A stretch of 64,000 nt of DNA from Panagrolaimus kolymaensis (taxonomy: Eukaryota; Nematoda; Chromadorea; Rhabditida; Panagrolaimidae): the NCBI GenBank assembly GCA_028622995.1, contig JAJQJQ010000074.1:62001-126000 (forward strand), read 5' to 3'. A program made the position numbers and the translations under genes. The notes under the pieces are model-generated. The model saw only the letters and a program-made list of their open reading frames with translations, made no database searches and was not told where the DNA came from. Below, piece after piece: positions 45,032 through 57,086 of the stretch; the first letter of the stretch is position 1; every line of letters starts with the position of its first letter.

Positions 45032-45682
45032 TAACTAGGAGCTATTCATCAATCGCGATTATAAGAAACAAAGGCCACTCAAAACAAATTTGGTTTAGTA
45101 ATTCAAAAAAAAAACAAAACAATGAAAAATAATAAGCTTTAAAACTATACCTATATATACCCATCATTTTCTTTCATTAGGGCAATTACAACCATAGCTG
45201 CTTGTTTTCTAAGAATAATCAACCAAAAAAATTAATTGCTTTTACATTTTCACTTCCTATAAGGAAGGTACATATAGCCGCCATCCATGTCAATCATTAT
45301 TGTTGTAAGTGAACCCCACAAGGATTATCAGTCTGGTGAATGATTTTGGGGAAGTATTTTTTGACAATAATTAGTCTAATTTTCTTGAAACTATCTAATA
45401 AGAAAGTGCAACCTTTAATCATAAAGAAATAATAACCTCTTTGATATGAAATTAATTATAGTCGAGCTTCCAGTAAGCCATTTCGAGAGCTAATATGTAT
45501 TCAAGTAAAAAGAAAGTTTTAGAACATCTTCTTAATACTTTAGCAAGTTGGTGAACATTAAAAAAATTAGATACAGTAAAAAAAGTGCAAGAAACGCTTT
45601 AACATACAGAAATATAAAACATTTATTAAACTCAACAACAATAAATTTTATATCAAAAATACGAAAAATCAAAACATTTCTT
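45032..45682. other. Intergenic DNA
   Basis: No supported feature. Lies between the 5' end of the 7TM receptor and the 3' end of the WD40 gene, both on the minus strand. Confidence 0.4.
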
Positions 45683-47249
45683 TTAACTTCCAATCTTTAT
45701 TGAGCTTTCAGGAAATGGATCTAAAAACGAGGATATTAGTAACAGTAAGATAAGTAAAGTAAAAAGCATACCAACAAAATAACGAAGATGTCCCTTCGAT
45801 GAAACTGAACATGCGAGCATAGTATCTTGAGATAATGGCCGCATTGCAAATGCAAAAGTGTTGATCTTTCCACGAGAATAGTAAATCTGAAAACATGGAA
45901 TATAATGATGTTGACTAAAGAAGGAGAAACTCACATCCAAAAGTTTATCAGAATGAACATCGAAAACATATAAAGTTCCATCATAAGATCCAGCAAAAAG
46001 TTTGTTGGCACCTTGATCAAAAGCAAGTCGTAAAATAGAAGTATCACCAGTAGCGTATTTGAATCGAAGACCATTAACTGTAGCCATATCATGGAGTTCA
46101 ATATCACCAGAAAGAGTTGCCAAAGCTAAAAATTGTCTTGTTGGATGTTGACTAATGCAAATAGCTTCCACAGGAACATCTTCTGATTTGACTTCACCAA
46201 GACGAGTAACAACTTTCATCTTTCCTTCGTTTGTATAAGAACACAGAGCAACTTTTCCAATAGATAATCCAACAGCAAATGATGCACCAATTCCAAGTTC
46301 AGTTGCATGAATAGGAACTTTCATATTGAGAGAAGAAATTTGATGTCCAATTGCAATATCAAAAAGAAGAATCAGTCCATTATCAAAAGTTATAATTGCT
46401 CGTTGACTATTATCAGGGAGCATCTTGATTGCCGTTGGAGTTTCACCGACATAATAAAATCCAAATAATAAATTTGCTGCATTCTTTTCTGCTTGGATCT
46501 TTGCGATATATTTGCTCTCAGGAACAGCTGCAAGAACGAAATCATTTTCTTCATAAGTACCAGTCGTTTGAGGATTCCATGTTAAAAGAGAAACTTCAGC
46601 ACCTAATGCAATCTGAAAAGAAGAAAGTAATAAATGTAAAAGTCTTGGATATCGCAGTTAATTCTATCTTGACATTACTAGCAGCAAACGACAATAAATA
46701 TATGAAAATGAGGCATCGTTTAGCATATTTAAAGACAGAATCATATTTCAATAAAGCAAACATACATTTCGAGGAATAAAGAAGTTGTTCAAATCGACGT
46801 TATTCACCTCATCACGAGCAGCAAAAGCTAAGAATCTTTCCTTTGAATCAAAAACCAGTTCAGAAACTGTATCAACAGCTTTATAAACCATTAACGGAAT
46901 TTTCACTAAAATGTTCAATGTGAAAAGAAAGAAAAATAAAAACCAAAAACTTACTGCTATGACTCGGTTGAAAAAGTAAAGCAACATCATCACATCCTCC
47001 AGTCGCAATATATTTTCCAGTTGGTGAAATAGCAACGGATACAGCATCTTTTGAATGAACAGGAGTTGATAGATAGCTTGTTTCGACGTAGGCTGAAATA
47101 AATGACGATGAAATTTTAGGAAATTGTTAGGAAATAAACATACCACTCGGATCTTCTTCATAAAATTGTTCTTCCTCAGCTTCTTCACGTTCTTCCATTT
47201 CCACTTCATGGTTTTCTTGCCCTTCTTGTAATTCATAATCACTATCCAT
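45683..47249 (-). CDS. aamp: AAMP-like WD40-repeat protein
   Basis: Six exons (47249-47144, 47092-46955, 46905-46808, 46612-45935, 45886-45772, 45720-45683) join to 390 residues. As in angio-associated migratory cell protein, a Glu-rich acidic N-terminus (MEEREEAEEEQFYEEDPS) precedes the propeller. Matching blocks are DAVSVAISPTGKYIATGG.D (AAMP has a similar first repeat with TGGEDD), a central MLPDNSQRAIITFDNGLILL (AAMP: VLPDG.RAVVGYEDG), and late repeats FLALATLSGDIELHDMATV, LFAGSYDGTLYVFDVHSDK and INTFAFAMRPLSQDT. Repeats are degenerate, with few WD dipeptides. AAMP homologs act in ribosome assembly and cell migration. Family call by eye, reasonably firm. Confidence 0.75.
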
Positions 47250-47696
47250 GTTTGTAATAAAAAGATGTAACTAAAAAATATGAATTTCAAAGGTAAAATT
47301 CGACGAATGAAAAAAAGAAAATTTCATCGTTGAATGAAATCAACGGTGCAGTTTCATTTTTATGGCAAAATGTTCTAAAAGGGCGTTGGAGAAAAATATA
47401 TGGGAAAATTGAAAGTTTTGAAAAAAAAAGCTTTTTTGAAGGCAAAGTTTATCGTCGAATTGCTGCTAAAATTGTTTTTATTTTTAGTAATGTTTTTCAT
47501 AAAATCACAGTATCTTTGAGGAATGCCAATTAATGTGATCATTATAGATATTACAGTTCAAAAACCTTTGAATTTCGTGAGGATCGTAATTTGTTAGATT
47601 TGTTTGTGTAATTTAAGCTTTGCAAAAGATAAAACAAAAAATTTTTATTATCAAAAAATATTTCCATTAAAATTTTTAAATAAAGCAAATTTAAAT

Positions 47697-50600
47697 TTAT
47701 TTATCTTTTCTTTCTTGTTTTGTTTTTCCTCCACACGCCGCCCATGTTAAATAAACAAAAATGAAAATAATATCAAATACAGTAATAACAGAAAAGCCAA
47801 TGAAAACTCCAGCCAATCCACCAACGTTACTAATAAATTGATTAAACTGAAATATTTATGTATTTCTTTGTCAAGTAAATTTTGGGTTAACATTGGGACT
47901 TACACTCATTGCAGGAGTTTCAGCAAAAACTTTTTGAGTTAATCGTGGAATATAAACTGAAATTAAAACCATATCCGTGTAATTTGACAAACAATAATTA
48001 TATTTGTCTGTATCATTTTCAACTAAATCACATGGAAAAAAATAAGTCGGGAATGAAGCTTTTGTGAAAGAAGAATCAAATTGAGATTCTGAGCATGGAC
48101 TTGGACAAATACAATCTGACCACGTGGAAGCATCACCTCTCTCTTTTGTGATGCTATTAACGCAATCCCACGTAGTAATGTTGCAAGCATGAGTATCGGG
48201 TGGCATTGCATATCGAGGATCCATGCAACCGCATTGTTCCAATACAGCATCTTGATAACATCCACGGAAGCAACCCGCTGTTGTGTAATTTCCCGTGTAA
48301 TAATAGGCTTTGACTTCGGTTTTGTCTCTTACGCATGTTCCATATTTTCCGTTTAATCGAGAGTAAGCATTCTGAAAAAATTTGAGGTTACTGTCATTTT
48401 CAAGGTTTTCATTTTTAATCCAAATTTTAGCGAAATTATGCATTTTTTTTTGAAATCCAAAAACCTTACTTTCTCAGTAATAATCGTTGTCGAAGTATTT
48501 GGTGAAGCTTGATATCGAACTGATTCAGCGAAAATAGTTTCTTCTGGTGGGTGGACAAACACCAATAACGATGCAGTGTCGATCCAAGTCAAATATTGAT
48601 CTTGTCGAACTCTCATTAAAGCTTTAAATCCTCCATCTTCTCCAGATTTTCTTGAAGTCCATTTCATTGGACAGCTCGCATGATTAAAAGTAAAACAATT
48701 TCCAAGAGTTGTATCAAAAGTTTTTATAATATCGGTTCTGAAAATTTGACGGGTTTTGTTTAAATTTTTAGAAGATTAATCTTGTTCCGTGCCATGTCCC
48801 AAAATTACAAAAAAAAATTTAGACACTAAAACCCTTTATTTAATAACCTTAAATCCAATTCATTTTTTTCATATGAAGCCCAAACAAATAAATCTTCATA
48901 ATCCCAACTCATCGCAGATTGATTTTCAGGAGTTTGTTGACCAAGTAAAAATGGCATTAAATCTTTTATAAGTGAAGGAGATTTAACAACTTCTTCAAGT
49001 AAATTAAATATATCATCTAATCCACCAAAGGCTTGAGCCACTTCCCAAACTATCATACTTATAGTGCAATTTGTTCCTGTATAATCTGGTGTACATTGGC
49101 ATCTAAAACAAAATCATCACATTTAAGAATTTTTTGTTTCGAGACTCAAAGTAATAATTAATAAGTTAATTACCTATAATCATTGAGGCCATCCAAGCAT
49201 GTGGCTTTAGTATCAATGGTATTGCAATTAGTATTATTTTTTCCACCTCGAACTGTGGGATTACAATCATTTGTATTGTTGGAACAATCTTTTCCTCCAC
49301 TTCCATTTGGACAATCACATGTAAAATCAGCGAATGTTGAAACACATGTGGTTTCATTTTTTATTCCCCATTCAGTGTATTGGCAAGGATTAGGATCACA
49401 ATTGTCTTTGACTAAAAATTAAAATTTTCAAAATTTAAATATGCCAAAAAAATTATTTGTAGAAATTTTAGAACGGAAAAATTCCCTTCGAAATACAATA
49501 TTTTTTATTTCAGGTTCCATAGAATTTATAATCGTAAAAAAGAGTGTCAATAACTGACTAAGATTTAAAAAAAATTATTCCCTTACTTTTTTCACAATAA
49601 TCGCCAGTGTATCCTTTAACACAATTGCAAGAAGCCACATCATTTTTGGCCACGCAAGTTCCTTTATTTTGACATTTCCAAAATTGGCAAGCATCAAAAC
49701 CTGTAAATTTCAAATAATAATTTCTTTCATAAATTAAATTTCAAGGAAAGATCATACTTTGACAATTAGCTCCGGTCCAAATGCTTAAACAAATACAAGA
49801 ATCTTTTCCGCTTGAATCTTTTACACATACGCCTCCATGTTGACATGTAAGACTGCAAGTAATTTTAGCTGAAATTAATTAATTGTTTTTAAAACACTTT
49901 TTTCTATTGAAATATAAAACCCAGAAAATTCTTTTGAAAACAACAAAAAAAGCATTTATGAAAATAAATTTTTATTATATTTTAAATTTTCTTTTTCGAG
50001 CCAAAGTTTACGGTATACGTTTTTTGTTTGTTGATGAAATAAATTTCACAGTTCCAAGAAAGATTATTTTTATAAATGAAAGCTTACTATCACATTTAGA
50101 TCCAGTATAACCTAGAGCACATGCACACATGCATTTATTATAGGCGGTTTCAACGCAAGTGGAGCCATATTTACAATTTTTTGCATTGGCTACGCATGGA
50201 CCTTAAAAACATTTTTATCTTATCCTGTTTTTTAACTCTTCTAAAAAAAATATTAAACATACAAACAGTGCATTTTTTTGAACCTAAAAAATAATTTATA
50301 AAATTATTATTTATTTCAAATCTTTTGAAATTCTTACTTTCACAAAAATCTCCTTTAAAATCTTTAGCACAAATACATTCAGTTCCATTTTTGCCTCCAA
50401 CGGAACATGTGCCACCATTAAAGCATGTCACTTCATCGCAAGGATCAATGGATGTATCACATTTTGCTCCAGTGAATCCTTCCTCGCAAGCGCATGAACG
50501 TTGACCATGGCCGAGATCGGTGCATTCCCAATTTTGACTTGCTGATTTTGGACAAGGATTTAAAGTGCAAATATCTGTGGGTTCTGAAAACTTATAAATA

Positions 50601-51075
50601 AAAAATTATTTAGGGTCTTGAAGCAAAAAATAAATTTTATTCATTTTTACCAAATCTATAAATAAGTTTCGTTTTTAGACGAAAAAAAAATAAAGAAAAG
50701 TAAATTAGTCTTTTTTTCAAATTATTTTTTGCGACACAAAAAATTAAAAAAATTAAGGAAATTTTAAACTTTTGTTTTGAGGTTTTGGAAACAATAAATA
50801 CTTTTATATTTGGTTTTTTTTAGAAATCAAACATACCAATTTCACAACAATCACCACTAAAATATTTTGGACATATACATTCTGCGCATGTTCCATTATC
50901 ATATTCAGTATTACAAAATCCGTATGGAGGATTGCAATCATCACAAACTGTATCAGCTTTTACGCAACCATAAAATAAAAAGCATACTGTAAAATTAAAA
51001 TTTTTTTTATTAATAATTATTTTAATAATTGTGAAACTCACAAAAACTTATTCCCAAAAATAATTTTATTATCAT
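47697..51075 (-). CDS. EGAS-like channel: EGF repeats plus ENaC/ASC domain
   Basis: Eleven exons (51075-51042, 50986-50837, 50583-50338, 50201-50088, 49868-49758, 49699-49587, 49411-49174, 49102-48848, 48737-48470, 48371-47904, 47846-47697). A hydrophobic N-terminus (MIIKLFLGISFLCFLFYGCV) is followed by six or seven EGF-like modules such as DEVTCFNGGTC and CICAKDFKGDFCE, then the channel part: LGNCFTFNHASC, Cys-rich CFRGCYQDAVLEQCGC, and the final membrane segment GGLAGVFIGFSVITVFDIIF with the degenerin GxS filter. This is the design of C. elegans EGAS proteins, sodium channels of the DEG/ENaC class. No separate first membrane helix precedes the ASC part, so the N-terminal hydrophobic stretch may serve. 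Exon 6 (49699-49587) is one base short in an A run at 49680-49682, breaking its EGF frame; possibly a consensus error. Confidence 0.85.
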
Positions 51076-52047
51076 TTTTTTTATTAAACAAACAACTGCT
51101 TATAATTTAAAATTTGTTACAAACAAAAAACTTCAAAAAATAAACTTTGTAAAAAAAAACAATATGAATGGTTTCCGAGTGTTTATTTATTTACAAACAA
51201 CGAAGTTGTTTAAAAAATAAAGTGTGTTTTAAACAGGAAATTTTTCTAAGAAATCTCCATAAGAATTTCATTATCTCAAGAAACAAGAAAAAGGGAAGAA
51301 ATTATTAACAAAAGGTTTTTTTACTTTGCATATTCACAACTTTTTTTTTGACAAAAATTCCTTAGCAACTTTCAATAATTAGTGAGGTAACAAACTTTTC
51401 TTAAAATAGAGTATACTGTAAAGAAAAAAAGCTTTGAGGTCGAATGCACTTTTATGAAGAAAGCTTTTTTTAAAAGCGATGTGATATTTGAGCAAGGATA
51501 AACATTATTTATCAAAAAAATGTTGCAAAAAAAACATACCCTTTGCACTTTTATGTTATCATTTTTCAGCAGCGGAAGAGACCATCATAGCATAAAAAAA
51601 TGATTGACGTTGTGTAAAAAAAAACAATTGAAAAAAAAACATAAAATAAAATAAATAAAAATGAACAAGCTGCATCGTTTTAAAAACACAGATCAATGAA
51701 GAAAAAAATAATATCAGAGAAATGTATTCGAAATTAGATTTTAAGATTTTGGAAAAATTAACCTTGTCTTTCTTTTTTATATGTATCTATCGCTTATACT
51801 CAAAGGAGAGGAATAAAACTGATTTCTTTTTTCTTTTTAATACTCAACTCCGCTACAAACTGATGCTTGAACCTTCGAGATATTAAAAAAAAATTTAACA
51901 ACTTTTTTTAACGTTTGAATCAAATTTGACTTTTAACCACAGATTTCGGTAAAATTAAGCACAAACCTTTTTGGCAACTAAAACGCGAATTTAATGAAGT
52001 TATTAAATCTGGATATTTATTTTAGGTTTGTGTCTAAAAAATTTATC
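51076..52047. other. Intergenic DNA between divergent genes
   Basis: AT-rich; must hold promoters for the EGAS-like gene (minus) and the DNase II gene (plus). No specific site can be named. Confidence 0.4.
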
Positions 52048-53201
52048 ATGAATAATTACTTCTTTAAATTTATGCTTATTTATTTATTTTTCTTTAATGG
52101 AACCTACGCGGACATCAGCTGAAAAAACCATGAAGGCAAAGACGTTGATTGGTTTATAATGTGCAAATTACCAATAGAAAATAAAAAAGCCGGTTATTTA
52201 TATTATGACAGTGATTTGGAAAAGAATAGTATTGAGGATATGGCATATTATGATTCAATTAAAGCTCCTAAAACGGTAATCTTTTTTAAAACAGAATTCA
52301 TTGTCTAAAGAGGAAAAAATTTAGCCTTTGGAAAATACTTTTAATCATTTTCAATCTTTAAAAACGGATGTTGATGAAATTCTATATATTATGTTTAGCG
52401 ATCAAAAACCTGATTCTAAATCGTGCGATAATGATTTAGCTCATATGAAAGGAACGTTTGCTTTTCATCGAAACCAAGGCATTGTCATAAATCTTTCTGC
52501 ACCTCGATATAATAAAAATGGAGGTCATTATTATCCTCAAAGTGCTCTTAGAAATGCCCAACATTTCTTTTGTTATACTATTGGAAATAAAGCTTTGCAA
52601 ATTTTTGCAAGACATATCTATATCACTCATCCACATATTTATGCGATACATATAGCTGATAAATTCTTGGATCCAAAATCAAAATGGTTGAAAAGCATTA
52701 ATGATGGAGATTTCGAACAAAAAGCTGTAGTTAAAGATGATCTTTATTTAACTACTGTTGGTGGGCTTGAAGTTAATATTATGTCCAAAAGCAGAGAAGC
52801 AAATGATGTTAATTTATGGAAAACTGTTGTTCGAAAATATAATCGTGAATTCAATGTTACTTCTTGGTGGAGCATTGATGACGTCAGCAAAACTAATAAA
52901 ATACATAATGTTCAAGATACTATTGTAAGGTTAAATGGCAAAAATGTCGTATGGTCTCATGGTAGAGACCATTCAAAATATGGAATCTCAAAAGTAGGAA
53001 ACGCAAAAGAATCAATTTTCTGTTTTAGTGATCTTAATCACACGGTAAAACAAAATAAATCTTTTATTACACTTTATTAATAACTTAATTATTTAGGGTC
53101 GACAAATTCGCCGTAGTGGTGGAATGTATTGTACGAATATACCAATTTTCTGGAAGGCTTTTCACAAAACATTTATTTTCCAAACATTAGACCAAGATTA
53201 A
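52048..53201 (+). pseudogene. DNase II family gene with an in-frame TGA
   Basis: Three exons (52048-52275, 52325-53044, 53097-53201) join in phase 0 to about 350 codons, the usual size for lysosomal or secreted acid DNases such as NUC-1. Signal peptide MNNYFFKFMLIYLFFFNGTY. Family marks: HEGKDVDWFIMCKLP near the N-terminus, LAHMKGTFAF (first HxK), SAPRYNKNGGHYYPQSALRN, and DHSKYGIS (second, catalytic HxK), then RRSGGMYC. Codon 25 (52120-52122) is TGA, at ADIS-stop-KNHEGK, where DNase II proteins normally have Cys. The rest is fully open and conserved. A TGC or TGT to TGA change would explain it. Recent pseudogene, allele or sequence error. Confidence 0.82.
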
Positions 53202-53510
53202 AGTAGCAGCACTCATCTAAAAATTATGCGCAACTCCGTTAACAAATGTGATTGGAAATAAAAATTTAAAAACAATTTTTGGCGCCATATTGATTTTTTA
53301 AATCTTTGTTATTCACTTTAATTGGCGTTTTGTTTTTATAAATTATTTTTTTGAACGACTTTTTTCACTTTTCTAATTCATTCATGTGAAAACTTTCAAA
53401 ATTTTGATTGGTAAAAGTTGATTTTTTAAATTTTACTCTGTCTTTATAATAAATATATGCTTTCATCATTATTTTTCAGTTAAACTGTACAAAATAACAC
53501 GGCATTAATA

Positions 53511-55007
53511 ATGCTTATAAAGCATTCTAAATATATTCTTCAATCTAAAATTGATAATCAAATGTTTGAAGTTAATCAAAAAATCATTGATGCTTCAATT
53601 TTGTTAAAAAATGTTTGTGGTAAAAAAGTTTTTTTTACCAACAGTAATTTTACTTACATACATACTTATTTTTTAGATTTAACAAACGTAAATGAATCTA
53701 TTATTGTTGATTGTTCAGCATTGTGTTTGGATATATTTATTATACTTTTAAATCATTATGAAAATATTTCCATTGAAAAACATGATATAGAATTTGAAGA
53801 AGATTTGTATAAAATTTTAACTAATGTTGATCAAATTATTGGACTCATTCGAGATATATGTTTGTTAGATAGCGATTTTTTTCTTGATTCATACGCAGAT
53901 TTAATTTTGCGTCGAATTAAAAAAATGGATTGGAAACAAATGAAAGAGTTTTTTGGTTTTGAAGATGATTTCAATTCAGTTGAACGAGAACTTATAAATG
54001 AAAATAAATTAGAATATTTGTTATCCATAAATGTAAAATCAGAAAAGGCTGAATTAAAATTTCCATTTTCAAACAAAAGTTTTATTTCTGTTAAATCAAA
54101 ATTCCATTCTCCATTGAATGCTTTATTAGCTCGAATTATTCTACGATCCAAAGAAGGCACAGCTTTGAATTTGTCTTTAATAAATAAAACAATCAAAAAT
54201 GAATTTAATCGTCATCCAATAAAAGTATCAAAATTTCGTGGATATGATTATTGGCAAATTATAATTAATACAACTCCACGCTTTCATGTTTTATTATCCA
54301 TGGATAAATATGATGAAAGATATTTTAATGTTATAAAAGCTCGAAAAATTATTGCTGAAACAAATGTTTCATTGACATATGCATATGGATACGAAATAGA
54401 TAAACCTGAAGAAAATAATAAAAATCTATCATCCATGGATTTTGTTATTCCATATGATACGATGACTGAATTGGATGTTGACTTTCAAGGAGATTCCAAT
54501 GAAAATGATATGGATTTAATATATTTTTTTAATATTGAAAAATGTCCTTTCCCTTCCATTTCTTATTCATTCAATATTGACGTTATGGATTTTAATATTA
54601 TTTATAAATATTTAATTGCAAAAGATTTTTCTAAAAATATTGAGTATCTTCATTTATTTTTATTTTTTTATATACAGTTTCTTTGTCTTTTTTTCAGGTT
54701 ATATGGTGACGGATTTGGTTTCCATTCTTGGGGATCTGTGAGACTTTTCAAAAAGCCAAATGCTACCATGTTTCACAAATGTGAAGTATACGCTCATGCC
54801 CAACCTTTACCACCGTTTAAAGAATTTGTTAAAGTAAGATAAAAAAAGAAAATGTTATATATTAATTTAATAAGTTTATAGAATTACATGGGCGATAATG
54901 ATATTATTCAAACTGTTGACAAAATTTCTTGCATACCTGATGAATTCACAAAGAAAATAAAAGCCGATTTTATTTACAAAGCATCGAGTATTAAAAAATA
55001 TTTATAA
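53511..55007 (+). CDS. SKP1-like domain fused to a long novel C-terminal region
   Basis: Three exons (53511-54643, 54698-54833, 54882-55007) give 464 residues, against about 160 for SKP1. Residues 1-165 follow SKP1 closely: KYILQSKIDNQMFEVNQKII (SKP1 opening strand), CSALCLDIFIILLNHYE, a stretch ILTNVDQIIGLIRDICLLDS, then ADLILRRIKKMDWKQMKEFF and GFEDDFNSVERELINENK, which parallels the F-box-binding KT.EEIR..FNI.NDFTPEEE..R.EN end of SKP1. The remaining 300 residues show no family I know, with acidic patches (DFQGDSNENDMD) and an aromatic end GDGFGFHSWGSVRLF. An in-frame intron at 54644-54697 is inferred because its translation is hydrophobic and disrupts the sequence. Confidence 0.72.
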
Positions 55008-55233
55008 TTTTTTGGCAATTGATAAAAAAAAATTAAACCTTTTTGTTAAGCGATCCTTTTTAATAAACAGTGAAAAGCATGAGAAATAATTATTTAAGTT
55101 TTTTCTCGAAATAAATTTCCATTATTTTTATAATTTATTAGTAACAATCCACGTAAAAGTTCATTGAGAATTAATTGAAAAATTTTATTTGAAAAAACCA
55201 ACAAAATATTTTTTTAATGCAACATCGTCAAAT

Positions 55234-55612
55234 TTAACAATCACAAACACAAGCTCCATCTTTGCTTAGGTCATTATTGAGTGTGCCACCACTACAACTG
55301 CATTTAGTTCTCCAATACCATCCAGGATCTGCATTTGCATAACAAAACTTTCGATCTTCAAAGGGTTGAGTATTATTGATATTAGTCGTTGCATTTTTAG
55401 GATAACATTCACAAATCAAATGCACTCCTCTATCCCCCATTTCGGCACCGCCGGGTGATGGATGATCTAATACATTCCATTTTAACTGATGCTCCTTTAG
55501 ACCATGCAAATTGTTTCAAAGTTGCAACTGCGCGATATGTGGAATCGGCCAATATTGGTGATGATGAAATCCATGCAAAAATGAGAAGAACCATGAAAAT
55601 TTTTAGGTTCAT
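55234..55612 (-). pseudogene. Secreted Cys-rich protein with a frame break
   Basis: From the ATG at 55612 the frame gives a signal peptide (MNLKIFMVLLIFAWISSSPI, then LADSTYRAV) but soon ends at TAG near 55430. The following frame, one base over and open from about 55509, encodes a convincing Cys-rich tail: HLICECYPKN, DRKFCYANADPGWYWRTKCS and CSGGTLNNDLSKDGACVCDC, then TAA. The two frames overlap at 55430-55509, with no usable intron between, so a single-base indel there is the simplest explanation. I do not recognise the family. It lies convergent to the SKP1-like gene. Confidence 0.55.
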
Positions 55613-56028
55613 GATTGATTATTACCTAAAACAACATTAAGTTAAATCACACAACCTAACATCGGGGGAAAAACAAAGCTCTGTTTCAAAACCAATATCT
55701 TACATGGTTTAAAAAAATCAGACATAAATAGTTGACACTCTCCTTTTTGACGCACCTTGTAGTCTCTTGTATTCATTACAAATATGTTTGCCATTGATAC
55801 AAGAAAAAAGCAATAAATTAATAATAGCAAACCAAAATTTAAACAGTCACGCCTTTTATAAATACAAAATTGTTAATAACGCAAACATTGCGTCACATAA
55901 AAGATGTTATATTTATTCTCATCTCCACTCTTGCACAGTTACATTTTCTTTATTTATGATACAAACTAAACACATGAACAATATAATAACAGAAAAACAA
56001 TACAAAGAGATCAACCATGAAAAAAAGC

Positions 56029-57086
56029 TTATTCAATAATAGCAACAGATTCATCCAATAAATTATGGTACTTTCTTTTGAGTGGATTATAACCTTCTGG
56101 ATATGGTAAATATCGTTGAGCTTGAAGTTGTAATTTCATAATTTTATCTGATTCTTTTGGCATTGGACCCCATGAATCAAGAAGATTTGGAAGTTTTGAG
56201 ATAGGTTTATAACGTTTAGCTTTAATCCAACGATGTTCCTAAAAATAGTATGAGTGGTTAATGGAGAGTGAAAAGAATGAAAAAAGCTTACATTATGTCG
56301 TTTATTGTTTCGAATACGTTCTTGAAAGCGGAAAATAATCTTGAATTCATGCACTGAAAAGTCAATGTGTTAAGTAAGTAAAGATATAGGAAGCAGTTTC
56401 GTGTAAATATATATACAAATTACTCCATCAAAACACGTACATTCACCATCAGTAACTTCAAATGGATCAGATAATTCAAATTCTTTCAGTAATCCACCCA
56501 AATGTAGTCGTAGCGCTGGGAATCTATTTTGAAAATCATGCCTAAAAACAACATCATTCATTACTGCCGTAACACATACATAAAAGAGATATCACAGTTA
56601 CTATTAGCTTTACATAAACAGCATACATACAAAAAAAACTTACAATCTTCTAGCCATTCCACCGCCAACAGATTCAAACAATTCAATTTTATGACATAAA
56701 ACAATTTTAGATTCTTTATTGAAAAAACATATTTTCATTGCTTCAAGTCGTTGATGTTGAATCCATCGTTTAATACTTGGAAGGCTTCTGACGATATATC
56801 TGTCCACTCTATAATCAAGGCATCGTTGAAAAGCAATTGGAGCATCATTAGGTACCCAACACCAAATATCATGTTTAATCAATCCAGGATATTTATCTTT
56901 TGAATATTTACAAAACACAGAATGAGCATATGCAATACAAAAACGTGATAAAAGATCAGAGAGCACTGAAAAGATATTTTATAATGTAAAAATGATAGCT
57001 GGAAAAAAGAAAAACTCACATTCTGAATCATCTCTTGGTTCTCGTCCCAATGTTATCTCATGAACGCCATTTACGTATTCATACAT
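56029..57086 (-). CDS. Conserved-looking intracellular protein of unknown function
   Basis: Five exons (57086-57020, 56965-56644, 56541-56417, 56353-56292, 56238-56029) join in frame to 261 residues with no signal peptide or membrane segment. A TTTTTAG acceptor lies directly before the ATG, as for a trans-splice site, or an upstream exon may exist. Notable stretches: GREPRDDSELLSDLLSRFCI, CWVPNDAPIAFQRCLDYRVD, SLPSIKRWIQHQRLEAMKIC, ESVGGGMARRL, EHRWIKAKRYKPISKLPNLL and a Tyr/Pro/Lys-rich end. The fourth exon forced a donor choice (GTATAT at 56416) to keep frame. Many introns and even composition argue for a real conserved gene, but I cannot name it. It lies 825 bases downstream of hnRNP Q/R on the same strand. 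Confidence 0.65.

Noticed and set aside
50255..50300. Extra mini-exon in the EGAS-like gene (SKKCTV...)
   Set aside because: It has an acceptor-like TTTTTTAG but no good donor, and skipping it keeps the EGF frame.
52120..52122. Selenocysteine reading of the DNase II TGA
   Set aside because: No SECIS-like structure noticed, selenoproteins are very rare in nematodes, and other TGA breaks in the window replace Gly as well as Cys.
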